A DNA stretch of 64,000 nt from Leptobrachium leishanense (taxonomy: Eukaryota > Chordata > Amphibia > Anura > Megophryidae), in assembly GCA_009667805.1 (NCBI GenBank), contig CM019064.1, positions 106,614,328-106,678,327 of the forward strand. The letters run 5' to 3'. Of the stretch, positions 24,608 through 35,514 are shown in pieces (position 1 is the stretch's first letter; every line of letters starts with the position of its first letter). Both the position numbers and the translations under genes were made by a program. The notes under the pieces were generated by a model that was given only the letters and a program-made list of their open reading frames with translations, ran no database searches and was not told the origin of the DNA.

Positions 24608-25287
24608 GGGCCCTATTACAATGTGAACGCAAACGTTAACGCTCACTTGCGTGAGCGTTAACGTTTGCCTCATTAAGTACATCACATCACAATCCAAACG
24701 AAACGGGTTAAAAAACCCGTTTGCGTTTGGTACCTTGAGCTCCTCTGCGCTAGGTTAGTACACTTTGCGCTCCCTATACTTAACATGGGGAGCGCAAAGT
24801 GTTAATCAGCGCTGGATTACAATGTCCCAGCGCTGATTAACGCCTGGCTCTGGTCAACGAAAAGTTAACTAGAGCCAGGACCTGGTGTTAACAGATTTCG
24901 CTTCTGCAGAATCCATTAATACCAGCTGTAAAAATAATAAAATGAGTCCTATACTTACCCTCTGTCCCGCGGCGAGGGCCGCGGCTCCGATCGCATCCTC
25001 CGGCCGGCGGGAGCAGGGAAAGGCAGGGGGAAAAAGTCCCTCTGTCTTTCCCTGCCTATTACTACGCCGAACGGTCGAATCTCGCGATGCGAGATCCGGC
25101 CAGTCATGTGACTGGCTCAGCGCTGCCGCGCGCATCCCTAACTTTAACGCTCGATAGCAATGCAGGCAGTATTTTTTGCGCCTGCATTGTAATCTGGTGT
25201 TAAAACGCAGGCGCAAGGGGGGAAACTGCTGGCGCAGTTTTTCCTCCCCTGCGCCTGCGTTTTAACGCCAAGAGCGTAATAGTGGCC
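24608..25287. mobile_element. MITE with GGGCCCTATTACAATG ends built of serial hairpins
   Basis: Left end GGGCCCTATTACAATG; right end inverted (GGCCACTATTACGC). Flanked by ATA at 24605-24607 and 25288-25290, a possible 3-bp duplication. Inside are at least seven successive hairpins, including 24631-24668, 24693-24730, 24759-24803, 24800-24841, 24843-24881, 25159-25189 and 25202-25263. Related by its ends to 15259-15952 and 28681-29418. No coding potential despite open frames. Confidence 0.78.
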
Positions 25288-25343
25288 ATAGTTTGCAATT
25301 CAGACAAACCAAATCAGTGGTCCATTGAAATTCAGAAACTCAT

Positions 25344-27275
25344 TCAGAGTTATTTAAAGAGAGCCAAGTTGGCCACGAAGTTACACCGAACAGTGAATTT
25401 CCCCATACGGTGCAATTTCATGGCCATTCGGCTATTCAAAAAGCTGGTAGTTATATTGGCAAATTGCCAGCAAAATATGGTGATCTTCGGTGCCAGTGAA
25501 CACCCCATAGAGAAGCAATTGATAACCTATTTAGAGAACCCCCAACAGCAGAGAAATGTCAGTGAAATTACCTGATTTTCGGTGGTTTCCTTCAACAGGT
25601 TTAACCTTTTCGCTGCTGAGTCATTTCACCGCTGTGTGCTGAGCTCTTTTTTACCGGTTTCACTCATCATGTTTAAATGCGATTTGAAGCCACGTTTTAT
25701 TATACAACCCAGACAAATAATATATTGTTCTTTCCGACAGACTCAGCAGATTCATAATATATCATTATTATATGTATAAGGCATGTTCTGCCTGAATATT
25801 ATAACAAAAAATGCAATAAAATTAGAATTTTCAATCATCTACAGTGTGTAAAGTGTTTTTTTTTTTACATTTTATCATGCGAGCCTTTGCGGTTATATTT
25901 TCTATGGGGTGCACTTGTAAAACAAAATTAAAAATCGGGACATTTTTTGGGGGGGAAATTATGTGATTTTTAACAAACGCCCCCCCATAGAATATATCGT
26001 TAGTACAGCATCATTGTTCACATTATATTTAAAATGGGAACAATATTGCTGCATTAATAAAAAAAAAAAATGTTTTTTTATTTTTAATTTTTCTTCTTTA
26101 CTTTTAACATATTCATGTTTGGTATCTTTGGAAAGGCCATGCTATGGCCGTTCCAATGATACCAAACCCCTAGCCACCACGGATCGGGAGATACAGTGTT
26201 CATTGGAACCCACTATCTACACCATAGGTGTTAGGTGCTAGGGGTTAACGCATGAACTGACGTCATCGCATTATGCGCGATGATGCCAGTAGGCAGGGGG
26301 AGATGCCGGAAGCTTGGCCGACATCCAAAATGTCAGCCAGCTCAGAGAGGGGACCGTGATCCAGCCCACAAGGGGTTAAAGGAAGCCACCGCTTGGAAGG
26401 GAAGGCTGTACCTTTCCAAGTGGTGCCTGCCTTTTGTGCGTGCCCCTTATTGATGAGGAGGGAGAGAGGTCCAAAGGCCCAGCGCGTTGTCGCTATTCCT
26501 GCCCACGGGGGTCGCAGCGATCGTACAGAATCCCAGCCGATCGCGGCTGCAATGGGAGCAAAGTGTCCATGCGGTTGGATGCACTGAGCGTGTCCTCCGC
26601 ATGGAAGGGGTTAAACAGGCGAATCTCATAGGTTTCAATGAAAAAAAAATCCACATTTTAATAACTATTTATTCAACCATTTATTCTTTTTATTTGAAGA
26701 AAGAAGTCTCTTTATTTATTTTTTTAGGATTTTTTCGGCATTTTTCATAATTTTTCAGGTGAATATTTTTTCTGATTTCTTTAAAACTACATTTATTTTT
26801 TCTGTAAGACCCTTTCATTATTATTCATAGGACCTAATATATTATTTCCAGGCATTTTCGTGCAGTAGTGTTTTTGCAAATGCGTTTTAAAAGTAACGGT
26901 GGTTTCTTTTTTTATTACCCCGTTCAGGGGCTTTTGACTTTTTCTGTGGCTAGTCAGCTCACTGTTCAGCGGGTCATCAGCTTTTTGATCAATTCAGTGG
27001 TTTTGCAGAGGATTGTCGGATGCATTCGACGGGTTTCCAGATTGATTTGGTGTTTTTTCTGGATTTTTTTGGATCGATTCAGCGGTTTTTCTGGTTGATC
27101 TGGCAGTTTTGCGACAATTATTGGATGAGTCAGGCGGATCGATTCGCTGCACTTCGGGGACCCTGTGGTGAATGCTGAATTCACTGCAGGGTCGACGAAT
27201 GTGACTTTCTGAAGTGCGGCGAACAGGAGAGCACTGAAATATCGGTGACATTTCGGTGCTGTCTAAATAACCATG
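25344..27275. mobile_element. CAGGGTTATTCAAAGAG-family MITE, copy b, split by a TTAA-type element
   Basis: Ends TCAGAGTTATTTAAAGAGAG and inverted GTCTAAATAACCATGA. The outer text matches the copies at 33855 and 59085 in reverse orientation (TTCAACAGGTTTAAACAGGCG when the insert is removed; CATTTTCGTGCAGTAG; TTCGGGGACCCTGTGGTG). It is interrupted at 25605-26610. Confidence 0.78.
25605..26610. mobile_element. TTAA-flanked element nested in copy b, 1006 bp
   Basis: Starts CCTTTTCGCTGCTGAG after TTAA (25601-25604) and ends GCATGGAAGGGG before TTAA (26611-26614). Excision restores AACAGGTTTAAACAGGCG, which is intact in the related copy at about 39220. The exact empty site makes this a clear TTAA insertion. 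It contains GTTTGGTATCTTTGGAAAGG, shared with 29640 and 11440. No transposase frame. Confidence 0.87.
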
Positions 27276-27279
27276 ATGG

Positions 27280-28330
27280 TATTTTTCAGATTAACCAAAA
27301 TTACAAACCATAAATTTTGCCCCTGTTCATCTCCGCAGGATGTGAGATATTTTTCTTATAATTTTATCCATGTTAAACACAAAGTAAACCATTACTGAAT
27401 ATCAGGTTCAAGTAAGGCTGATGAAAAGTGCGTGATAATTAACATATAAATTCGGTTCAAGGAAGCTTTCACTTGGTACTATTAAATAAAAATCATAAAT
27501 ATTGACTGGCTACCAGATCCTACTCCAGTCGAAGAATGCTTCATTGATTCAAATATGTTAAAGCCTAGTAATCCACAAGTAACCACAATAACTAAAAACA
27601 ATGCTATGTGGCTGGTCATGTTTTTTAAAAAATGCAGCGTTTCCTTATAAGCCACTTTTTATATTTCATAGCATATAGGGTGTATGGATATATTTGAAGA
27701 ACTAGGAGTAATGCTGATGTGAGAGTCGACTTTGATGTTGGAGGAAAAAGTGAAGTCTTACAAAAGTGTTTTACGAGTAGATTCCTAAATCACTGCAATT
27801 TGTAGTTGGGTGAAAATATTGAAAATGGTCTATTTGTGTTTTCTTAAACTCACTGACTAATTGCTGTTCATGATAAATCATAGGTCAATTTCCTTTCTTT
27901 ATTTGAACAGCGTGCATTTAATTGGTTTTGTGGGTTTCCAGATAACAGACAATGTTTCTTTTGGTTTTAGTTTTATATCCCTCTAAAGAACAATAAAAAC
28001 ATATTGTGTATTTGTTTTACATTTATTACTAGAAGAACATTTGCAGTTCTTTGCAGAACTGTGTCATCAACCTGGGTGGCTTGCCTTGAAATACCTTTTT
28101 AATTCATGCTTTTAATAATAAATATAAATGTCTGCCTCACCTTATTCTCTTAGCTAAATTACAAGTTCAATCAAGTTTTCCATAAAGTAAATATTTTTCA
28201 TTCCCTTCAAGCACATTTCTACACACAGCCAGGAAATAAACAATTAAACACAATTATATTGTAGGCATTTTCTAACTTAGTAAAGCAGGACATTGACAAT
28301 TATATCCCAGATGCCTATTCAGTCACATCA
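27280..28330. other. No gene seen
   Basis: AT-rich sequence without recognisable features. Confidence 0.4.
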
Positions 28331-28336
28331 ATTTAA

Positions 28337-30105
28337 CCCCATAGTGATCAGGCTGTTTTACCATTGCAAGTCCAAAAGTACCCACTGCTGTTTTTACATT
28401 TCTGCGCTGTTTGTGTTTAGGTCTAATTTTCCTCTTATGGAACCCGCACATATTAAATACCATTTTTCTAACCATTAAATGAACTTTCTAAAGATACCAT
28501 TAATTTCATCATATCATACAATTTACTAATTAAAAATTTTATGACATAAAAAATTATGAAATATGATTCAAAAAATGGGAAAAACACACTTTTTCGAACT
28601 TTGACCCCAAAAATCTACAACCACCAAAAAAGACCAGACTAAATAGTTTCTAAATTTTGTCCTGAGTTTAGAAATACCCAGGGCTCTATTACATTTTTTG
28701 CGCAAAAACGCTTGCGAAGCGCGTTAATTAGCGAGAGAAGCGTTAAACGTTAACGCGCGTAAATTAACGCTGGTATTACAATCCGAGTGCATTTTTTCAT
28801 CCGTCAAAAAATAACACGCGTAAAAAAGACGCGCAAAAGCGCGCACGCATTAACGTTGCGTGCAGAAATCGGTGGGCGGACTGTTTTTTCACACGATTCA
28901 GCCAATCAGAATTAAGAACCACAATTGTCTCCCATTAAGTTTTTGCGCCTGTCAAAATCAATCTGAGCATAAATGCTGCATCAATAAAAAAAACACGCAC
29001 AACTTCTCAATTTTATTGTTTGGGTATGCGTAGAATGTGTAACTATACTTTGCTGCATTTTTATTTTCGGGCTGGTGTATTTGGGTTTAGTAAGGACGTT
29101 CAGATTTGCCATTAACACCAGCTTTTAAAAGACGTTAAAATTATGCGCGCAAACGCTGTGTGTTAAATTTTGCGCATAGATTGTAATACCATCCGCGTAC
29201 AAGCGCAGAAACGCATTTGCACTCACAATGTTAAGTATAGGACGCGCAAAGTACAGTACGCTCGCAAAGGGTTTGCTCATGTTCACCCGTGTTAGACACT
29301 AACGCGCATTTTTTGCGCGGACGTTGTAATACGTCGTTCAGCGCAAAGGTTTTTGCCCCTCATGTTAATGCGTTTTTGCACACGCGTTAAAATTTGCGTT
29401 AAGAATGTAATAGAGCCCCCAATGTTTACATGTTTTTGCTTTTTTATCCCCTTCACTGCTGAGCCATTTCACTTCTGTTTGCTGAGCTCATTTTGACTGT
29501 TTTGTGCTCATCATGTTTAAACATGATTTGAAGTTCTGTTTTATTATACCCCAAGACAAAAAAGTTTAAAAAATTACATTTTTATTTTATATATTTGTTT
29601 ATTTTGTTTCCACCAAACATGGTTATGTTTGGTATCATTGGAAAGGCCATGCCCCGACCGCCATATCTCTATCATAGGGATTTCAATAGGAAACCCCTTG
29701 GCAGCTAGATGGTTAATTGCCCCATTGACATCATCGCAAACATGTTCGATGACGTCAGTGGGTGGGTGGAGGCCCCTGGAGGCTTGGCTGACATCCTAGA
29801 GGTCAGCCACCTCCGGGAGAAGTCTGCGTTCCGGCACCAAATGGCACCTCAGGTGTTTAAACAGCAGTGGGATCTTCCAAAGGACTCCCTCCGTTTCAGG
29901 CACTCTCCTGGCTTTGCCCGGCAGTGATGTCAGTGCGACGACCCAGGTCCATAAAAGCTGTGGTCTGACTTCAAGGAAGTTAGGCCACCGCGTGACACCT
30001 GCCAGAGAGGTGAGTATCAGAGGGAGAGCCCCCTAAAGCCTCGATGTACCAGGTAAGCGACCTTTTTTGTACGTCGTACCTGGTACATCATTGGTCCTTA
30101 TGGGG
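28337..30105. mobile_element. TTAA-type element(s), composite, host to the 28681 MITE
   Basis: Starts TTAA (28333-28336) then CCCCATAGTGATCAGG; ends CCTTATGGGG followed by TTAA at 30106-30109. A second TTAA-like start (TTAT then CCCCTTCACTGCTGAG) occurs at 29445-29448, and the text from there to about 29850 resembles 25605-26600. This is either one composite element or a second one inserted. A short palindrome TTTTTTGTACGTCGTACC sits near the right end. Non-coding. Confidence 0.6.
28681..29418. mobile_element. MITE with GGGCTCTATTACATT ends, copy 2, nested in a TTAA-type element
   Basis: Left end GGGCTCTATTACATTTTTTG, right end inverted AATGTAATAGAGCCC. CCA precedes (28678-28680) and follows (29419-29421), consistent with a 3-bp duplication. 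Removing the element restores TAGAAATACCCAATGTTTAC, text I recognise from a common uninterrupted amphibian repeat. Confidence 0.82.
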
Positions 30106-30109
30106 TTAA

Positions 30110-31270
30110 TCTTCAAAGAAGTGACAATGGCCATTGAGTCACTTTTTCTGGCATTTATACTCTGCTGCAGCCAGTGCCACTTTAGCTTGCATGAGCACGC
30201 TGATGCACCAGGGAAAATGTAGGACAGGTAGCTGAAGTATTTGGCTAAGATTGTGTGAGTTTAGGAAGGAAGTTGCACAGTTGTTCAACCTGCAGGATTT
30301 ACACTCACAGGAAGATAGTGCATGTGAGCTAGCTTTGTGAATTCTTCTTAATGCTCTTTATGAGAAGCATTTCATTGGTGGCAGATGGTATGAAAGTCTT
30401 TACGTTAATCAACAGGCATCCAACTACTTCCTTTAGTTGTCTGTCTTTGATGAGAGTAAGGTGAGGTGAAATACCACAATACAAGACTTACTAATCAGCC
30501 TTAAAACATGCAAAAATGTGGGTTGGTGGTGTCATCACTTCTCTGTACCATTATGTTTGTTACCCTGTAATCCATTCATATTGCACTAGTCTGTTTTCAA
30601 TTTTCAAAAAATTTTCAAAAACATATAGACGTACATTAAGGCTAATGTCAGACCAACGCATTCTGAGCACACTGTGCGTCCGTGTTCAACTGACGTACTT
30701 TCTGACTGATGATACTGTAGACACCAAACGGTCCGGTTTTTTTTTACTGATTTTTTTTGACTGATGTAGATGGGAAATAAAATTAATATGTAAAATGAAA
30801 AAATTGATACATGATATGAAAAACCATTTTGTCCATCAAAAATGCTGGACGTCAAAAATGCAGTCCATCTGACTACGTTCCATCACTCACACACAAAGCT
30901 ACGCAGACGTAGCTCACTCTGCGCATCCTTCCTAGTGGTTTGGCGTTCTTGCCTAAATTGCATCCGGTGCCACGTGTGTTGTGCGTCTGCACTTCTGTGG
31001 ACGTACTTCGTGTGTGGGTCTCTATTGATCCTAATTTTATGCTACGATGGACTTACATGGACGATACACATTGATTAAAGGTCCATATATTTTATTGCAG
31101 TATCTCTGGTTGCACAAGGGGTGAACCTCTGGGGATCATATGTGTGGAGCCACCTTCATACTGTGGGCTTAACACTATTAAGTCAACTAATACTTACAAA
31201 TCTGTTAAAAGGGTTCTTACATATAACACTGTACGATTCTTCTGGTTTACTGAATATTCTTTTTTCTGGT
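30110..31270. other. Non-coding, one possible eroded MITE
   Basis: TTAAGGCTAATGTCAGACCA at 30634 resembles the left end of the TAAGGC family (22873, 35059), but no clear right end was found. Confidence 0.35.
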
Positions 31271-31279
31271 CCGTTTAGA

Positions 31280-31413
31280 GCAGGGTCAGCAACCTTGGTC
31301 CTCCAGAGGTTTCAAAACTATGTTTTCCACAAGATTGAGCCAATATGCTGAGGAGCCGATCATCATGGGAGATGTAATCCCAAAATATAGAGGGCCGATG
31401 TTGCTGACCCCTG
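31280..31413. mobile_element. hAT-type MITE, 134 bp, perfect 8-bp duplication
   Basis: CAGGGTCAGCAACCTTGG at the left and the inverted GTTGCTGACCCCTG at the right. GTTTAGAG flanks both sides (31272-31279, 31414-31421). Confidence 0.93.
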
Positions 31414-32509
31414 GTTTAGAGGTTCCCTCTTTGAGGTTTTAAGCTGCTTTGTGAAACCACTCCATCTTGATTGTGGAGGTTAAAATGGGTCGCCACATAT
31501 TAATGCTTTTATATAGTTTTGTGTATTTGGAAAGAAGTGATTATGTCAGTGATCCAATACATACAGGTGCCTCTCAATAAATTAGAATGTCATGGAAATG
31601 TTAATCTATTTCATTAATTCAACTCAAATTGTGAAACTTGTGTATTAAATTAATTCAGTGCGCACAAACTAAAGTAGTTTAAGTCTTTCGTTCTTCTAAT
31701 TGTGATGATTTGACTCACATTTAACAAAAACCCACCAATTCACTGTCTCAAAAACTTAGAATATGTTGACATGCAAATCAACTCAAAACACCTGAAAAGG
31801 TTTCCTGAGCCTTCAAAATGGTCTCTCAGTTTGGTTCACTAAGCTACACAATCATGGGGAAGACTGCTGATCGGACAGTTGTCCAGAAGAAATCATTGAC
31901 ACCTTTCACACGGAGGGTAAGCCTCAAACATTCATTGCCAAAGAGGCTGGCTGTTCACACAGTGCTGCATCCAAGCATGTCAACAGAGAGTTGAGTGGAA
32001 GGAAAAAGTGTGGAATAAAAAGATGCGCAACCAACCGAGAGAACCGCAGCCTTGAGAGACTTGTCAAGCAAAATAGAGTCAAGAATTTAGGTGAACTTCA
32101 CAAGGAATGGACTGAGGCCAGGGTCAAGGCATCAAGAGCCACCACACACAGACGTGTCAAAGAATTTGGCTACAGTTGTCGTATTCCTCTTGTTAAGCCA
32201 TTTCTGAACCACAGACAACATCAGAGGTGTCTTACCTGGGCTAAGGAGAAGAAGAACTGGATTGTTGCCCAGTGGTCCAAAGTCCTCTTTTCAGATGAAA
32301 GCAAGTTTTGTATTTCATTTGGAAACCAAGGTCCGAGAGTCTGGAGAAAGGGTGGAGAAGCTCATAGCTCAATTTGCTTGAAGTCCAGTGTTAAGTTTCC
32401 ACAGTCTGTGATGATTTGGGGTGCAATGTCATCTGCTGGTTTTGGTCCACTGTGTTTTTTGAAAACCAATGTCACTTCACCTATTTACCAAGAAATTTTA
32501 GAGCACTTA

Positions 32510-33649
32510 TGTCAGGAACCTGGATGCCAGCGCCACAGGAAACCTAGAAGCAAGCCAGTTTCCTGTAATGAGACTGGTAATCCTTCTACTAAACCAGGCT
32601 GATCCAGCAACCAGGTGCTGGCTAATGCATCCTGATTCCCCCTCTACAAAAAGGAACCACTCCCAAGGCACAATGCTTTTGCATCGCTGTAGTGAACTTC
32701 ACACTAGTAGGAAGATGCCTCTAAATTCCTTATCTTGTTGTATCCTGCCAGAGACCCTCTGCTCCTGAGACCCTCTACTCCACCTGTTATGGACCCTTTG
32801 CTCCTGAGACCCCTTACCTGCTATGGACCCTCTGCTCCACCTACTACAGACCATCTGTTCCTGAGACCCTCTGCTCCACGTGATACAGACCCTCTGCTCC
32901 TGAGACCCTTGCTCCATGTGCTACAGACCCTCTGCTCCTGAGACCCTTGCTCCACGTGCTACAGACCCTCTGCTCCTGAGACCCTTGCTCCACGTGGTAC
33001 AGACCCTCTGCTCCTGAGACCCCTTACCTGGTATGGACCCTCTGCTCTACCTACTACAGACCATCTGTTCCTGAGACCCTCTACCTGGTAAAGACCCTCT
33101 GCTCCACCTACAGACCATCTGTTCCTGAGACCCTCTGCTCCACCTGCTACAGACCCTCTGCTCCTGAGACCCTTGCTCCACCTGCTACGGACCCTCTGCT
33201 CCTGAGACCCTCTTCTCCACCTGCTACGGACCCTCTGCTCCTCCTACTACAGACCCTCTGCTTCACCTGCTACAGATCTTTTGTTTCAAAACCTCTGCCT
33301 GCCGAAGATTCATTTCTCCAGGACCCCCTGCTCCAAGAGATCATTGCCTTCCAAGGACCCTCTACCTGCAAAGACTCTGCTTCTATATATCTCTCTCTTT
33401 GTCTTAGTTTAGTTTAGTATAGTTTAGTATTGTTGTCTTGTCTTGCTTTCTGTTAAAGTTATTACTGTTTATTGTTTATTCAGTATGCTCCCTTCCCCTC
33501 AGTATTACCAATCCCTTCTATATTTATCTATTGCCTTTTATGTTCTATGACTTCCTAATAAACCCTCTTTTGTTTATACATATACGATTCTCAGCAAATA
33601 TCATTGCACATTGGGCTCAATTCTACCACCCAGGAACCAGCTCCTTACA
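32510..33649 (+). mobile_element. Solo LTR in a Tc1 transposase, with an internal minisatellite
   Basis: TGTCAGGAACC... to ...CAGCTCCTTACA. The 5-bp duplication is ACTTA (32505-32509) and ACTTT (33650-33654), with one substitution. Removing it restores the codons for EHFMLPS of the transposase. AATAAA at 33557-33562, about 90 bp from the 3' end, supports plus orientation (U3-R-U5). The U3-like part (about 32745-33300) is a degenerate tandem array. No second LTR or internal genes. Confidence 0.9.
32745..33300 (+). repeat. Minisatellite inside the solo LTR
   Basis: Repeats of a phrase GACCCTCTGCTCCTGAGACC followed by a CTCCACCTGCTACA-like spacer, roughly 35-50 bp apart with variable units. The open frames through it on both strands are repeat artefacts. 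Confidence 0.88.
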
Positions 33650-33854
33650 ACTTTATGCTTCCTTCTGCTGATCAGCATCTTAAAGATGCTGATTTCATTT
33701 TCCAGGAGGATTTGGCACCTGTCCGCACTGCAAAAAGCACCAAAGGTTGGTTAAAAGACCATGGTGTTGGTGTGCATGACTAGCCAGCAAACTCATCAGA
33801 CCTGAACCCCATAGGAAATCTATAGGGTATTGTCAAGAGTAAAATGAGAAACTA

Positions 33855-34750
33855 TCAGGGTTCTTCAAAGAGAGACGATCTGCCCCGAAATGTAACCAGA
33901 CACTGAAATTCAGCGTACGTCTACATCTCCTGGCCATTTTGGCTATTCAGAGAGCAGGCAGTTCGCCAAATGTTGGCGCATTGCCTGCATGTATGGCGCC
34001 TGTTCGAGGGCAGTGAACTCCCCCATAGAGAAGCAATGCTTTGTCTATTCAGGGAACACAAAACAGCAGGGAAAAGTTGCCGAAATGCGCTGCTGATCGG
34101 TGGTTTCATTCAACAGGTTTATTCAGGAGAATTCAATGTTAAAAATATTCCAGTTTTAATTCAATATCTAATAAACCGATTATTATTTTATTCTTCAGTA
34201 AAAAGTCTCTTTATTTAGAGATTTTTTAGGATCTTTTAGGCATTTTTTGCAAACTTTTTTCCGTATTTTTTTTAAATCGTTTTTTCTTTTTACTGTAACA
34301 GCCCTCTTTATTATCCTTCACTGGATCTTATATGTTAATTACAGACATTTTCGTTCTGTAGTTTTTTTGCAAACAGTGTTTCAGATTTCAAACTTTCAAG
34401 CGTACGGTTTTTGTTCTTTTTTCACCTCGTTCGTCTGTGTGTTAGCTTTTTCCGGCGGCTGCTCTGCGCTGTGACCGGCAGCTAGTCGGGTTTCTCCGGT
34501 GTGTTCGGCATGGTTAATCCAGCTGTCTCTGCGGTTTTCGGTGAGTGTTCGAAGAGTGTTCGGTAGGTTTGCGGTGAGAGTTCAGTGTGTTTGCGGCGAG
34601 TTTTCCCTGCACTACGGGGGGTGGCCTTGCGGTGCTTGCTGAATACATCGCAGGGTCAGCAAACTAGGATCGCCAAATCACCCCGATGTGCGGGAAATGA
34701 AAAGTCACCGAACATGCGGTGACTTTTCGAATCTCTTTGAATAACCCTGA
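33855..34750. mobile_element. CAGGGTTATTCAAAGAG-family MITE, copy c, nested in the Tc1 element
   Basis: Ends TCAGGGTTCTTCAAAGAGAG and inverted TCTCTTTGAATAACCCTGA, with TA on the left (33853-33854). It interrupts the transposase between MRN and KRPKN. The inner text AACAGGTTTATTCAGGAGAA is family-typical. Confidence 0.88.
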
Positions 34751-35058
34751 AGAGACCAAAAAATGCAGATGACCTGAAGGCCACCTTCAAAAAAACCTGG
34801 GCTTCCATAGCACCTCAGCAGTGCCACAGACTGATCACCTCCATGTCACGCCGAATTGAGGCAGCAATTAAAGCAAAAGGAGCCCCTACCAAGTATTGAG
34901 TACATTTACAGTAAATTAACATACTTTCCAGAAGGCCAACAATTCACAAAAAAATTTTTTTATTGGTCTTAAGAAGTATTCTAAATTTTTGAGATAGTGA
35001 ATTGGTGGGATTTTGTTAAATGTGAGTCATATCATTACAATTAAAATAACCAAAGACA

Positions 35059-35392
35059 AAGGCTGGTGTCAGACGAGCACACTAGGTGCGCTTGTACTGA
35101 CGTGCCTACCGGCGGCCGTCGCAGCGTTGTGACGCTGCAACGAGGCTGGCCACATACTGTTGCGTGCGAATCAACTGCATGCGCAACAGCGGCCGTGCAG
35201 CGTCCGTGCAGCAAGCTTCCCGTCAAAGCGCTAGGACGCGTGTTGACGGGGCTGCAAAGCGTGATCCTCCATAGGATTATCTGTGCTCAGCGAGGCGGCC
35301 AGACAGGCATCAGACGGGCTTCGACTGGAAGGAACGTCCACTCTCACGGACGTTCCTTCCGCTCTTCAAAATGCTCGTCTGACCCCAGCCTT
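35059..35392. mobile_element. TAAGGC-family MITE nested near the Tc1 right end
   Basis: AAGGCTGGTGTCAGACGAGC at the left and inverted GCTCGTCTGACCCCAGCCTT at the right, GC-rich inside. Removing it rejoins the Tc1 3' flank (AACCAAAGAC with TTAAACTACTTCAGT). Confidence 0.85.
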
Positions 35393-35514
35393 AAACTACT
35401 TCAGTCTGTGTGCATTAAATTTATTTAATGCACAAGTTTCCCAATTTGAGTTGAATTAATGAAATAAATTGTTTTTTCCACGACATTCTAATTTATTGAG
35501 ATGCACCTGTATTT

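Larger units (their letters stand above)
31875..34900 (+). pseudogene. Tc1-like transposase broken by insertions and stops
   Basis: Open from about 31991 through the linker and start of the catalytic domain: WAKEKKNWIVAQWSKVLFSD, the first Asp in SDESKF (GAT at 32294), then PQSVMIWGAMSSAGFGPL and YQEILEH. The solo LTR cuts codon Phe of EHFMLPS. After it the text resumes with ADQHLKDADFIFQEDLAP (second Asp, GAT at 33709) and STKGWLKDHGVGVHD. In SDLNPIGNL the catalytic Glu of PIENLW is replaced by Gly (GGA at 33814), and the Trp codons are TAG stops at about 33780 and 33823. A MITE interrupts again in MRN|KRPKNADDLKA, and the C terminus ends KAKGAPTKY TGA near 34900. Non-functional. Confidence 0.93.
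31564..35509 (+). mobile_element. Second Tc1-like transposon, 3946 bp, carrying three nested insertions
   Basis: Left end CAGGTGCCTCTCAATAAATT, right end the inverted AATTTATTGAGATGCACCTG, with TA on both sides (31562-31563, 35510-35511). Without its inserts the element would be about 1.57 kb, a normal Tc1 size. The inserts are a solo LTR (32510-33649), a CAGGG-family MITE (33855-34750) and a TAAGGC-family MITE (about 35059-35392). A subterminal pair (AATTAATGAAATAAATT near 35450 and its inverse near 31610) extends the end repeats. Confidence 0.94.

Noticed and set aside
24869..25216. 115-aa minus-strand frame
   Set aside because: Lies wholly in the hairpin-rich MITE.
32568..32941. Frames with repeated LLLRP or SQEQRV phrases
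   Set aside because: Translation of the LTR minisatellite on both strands.
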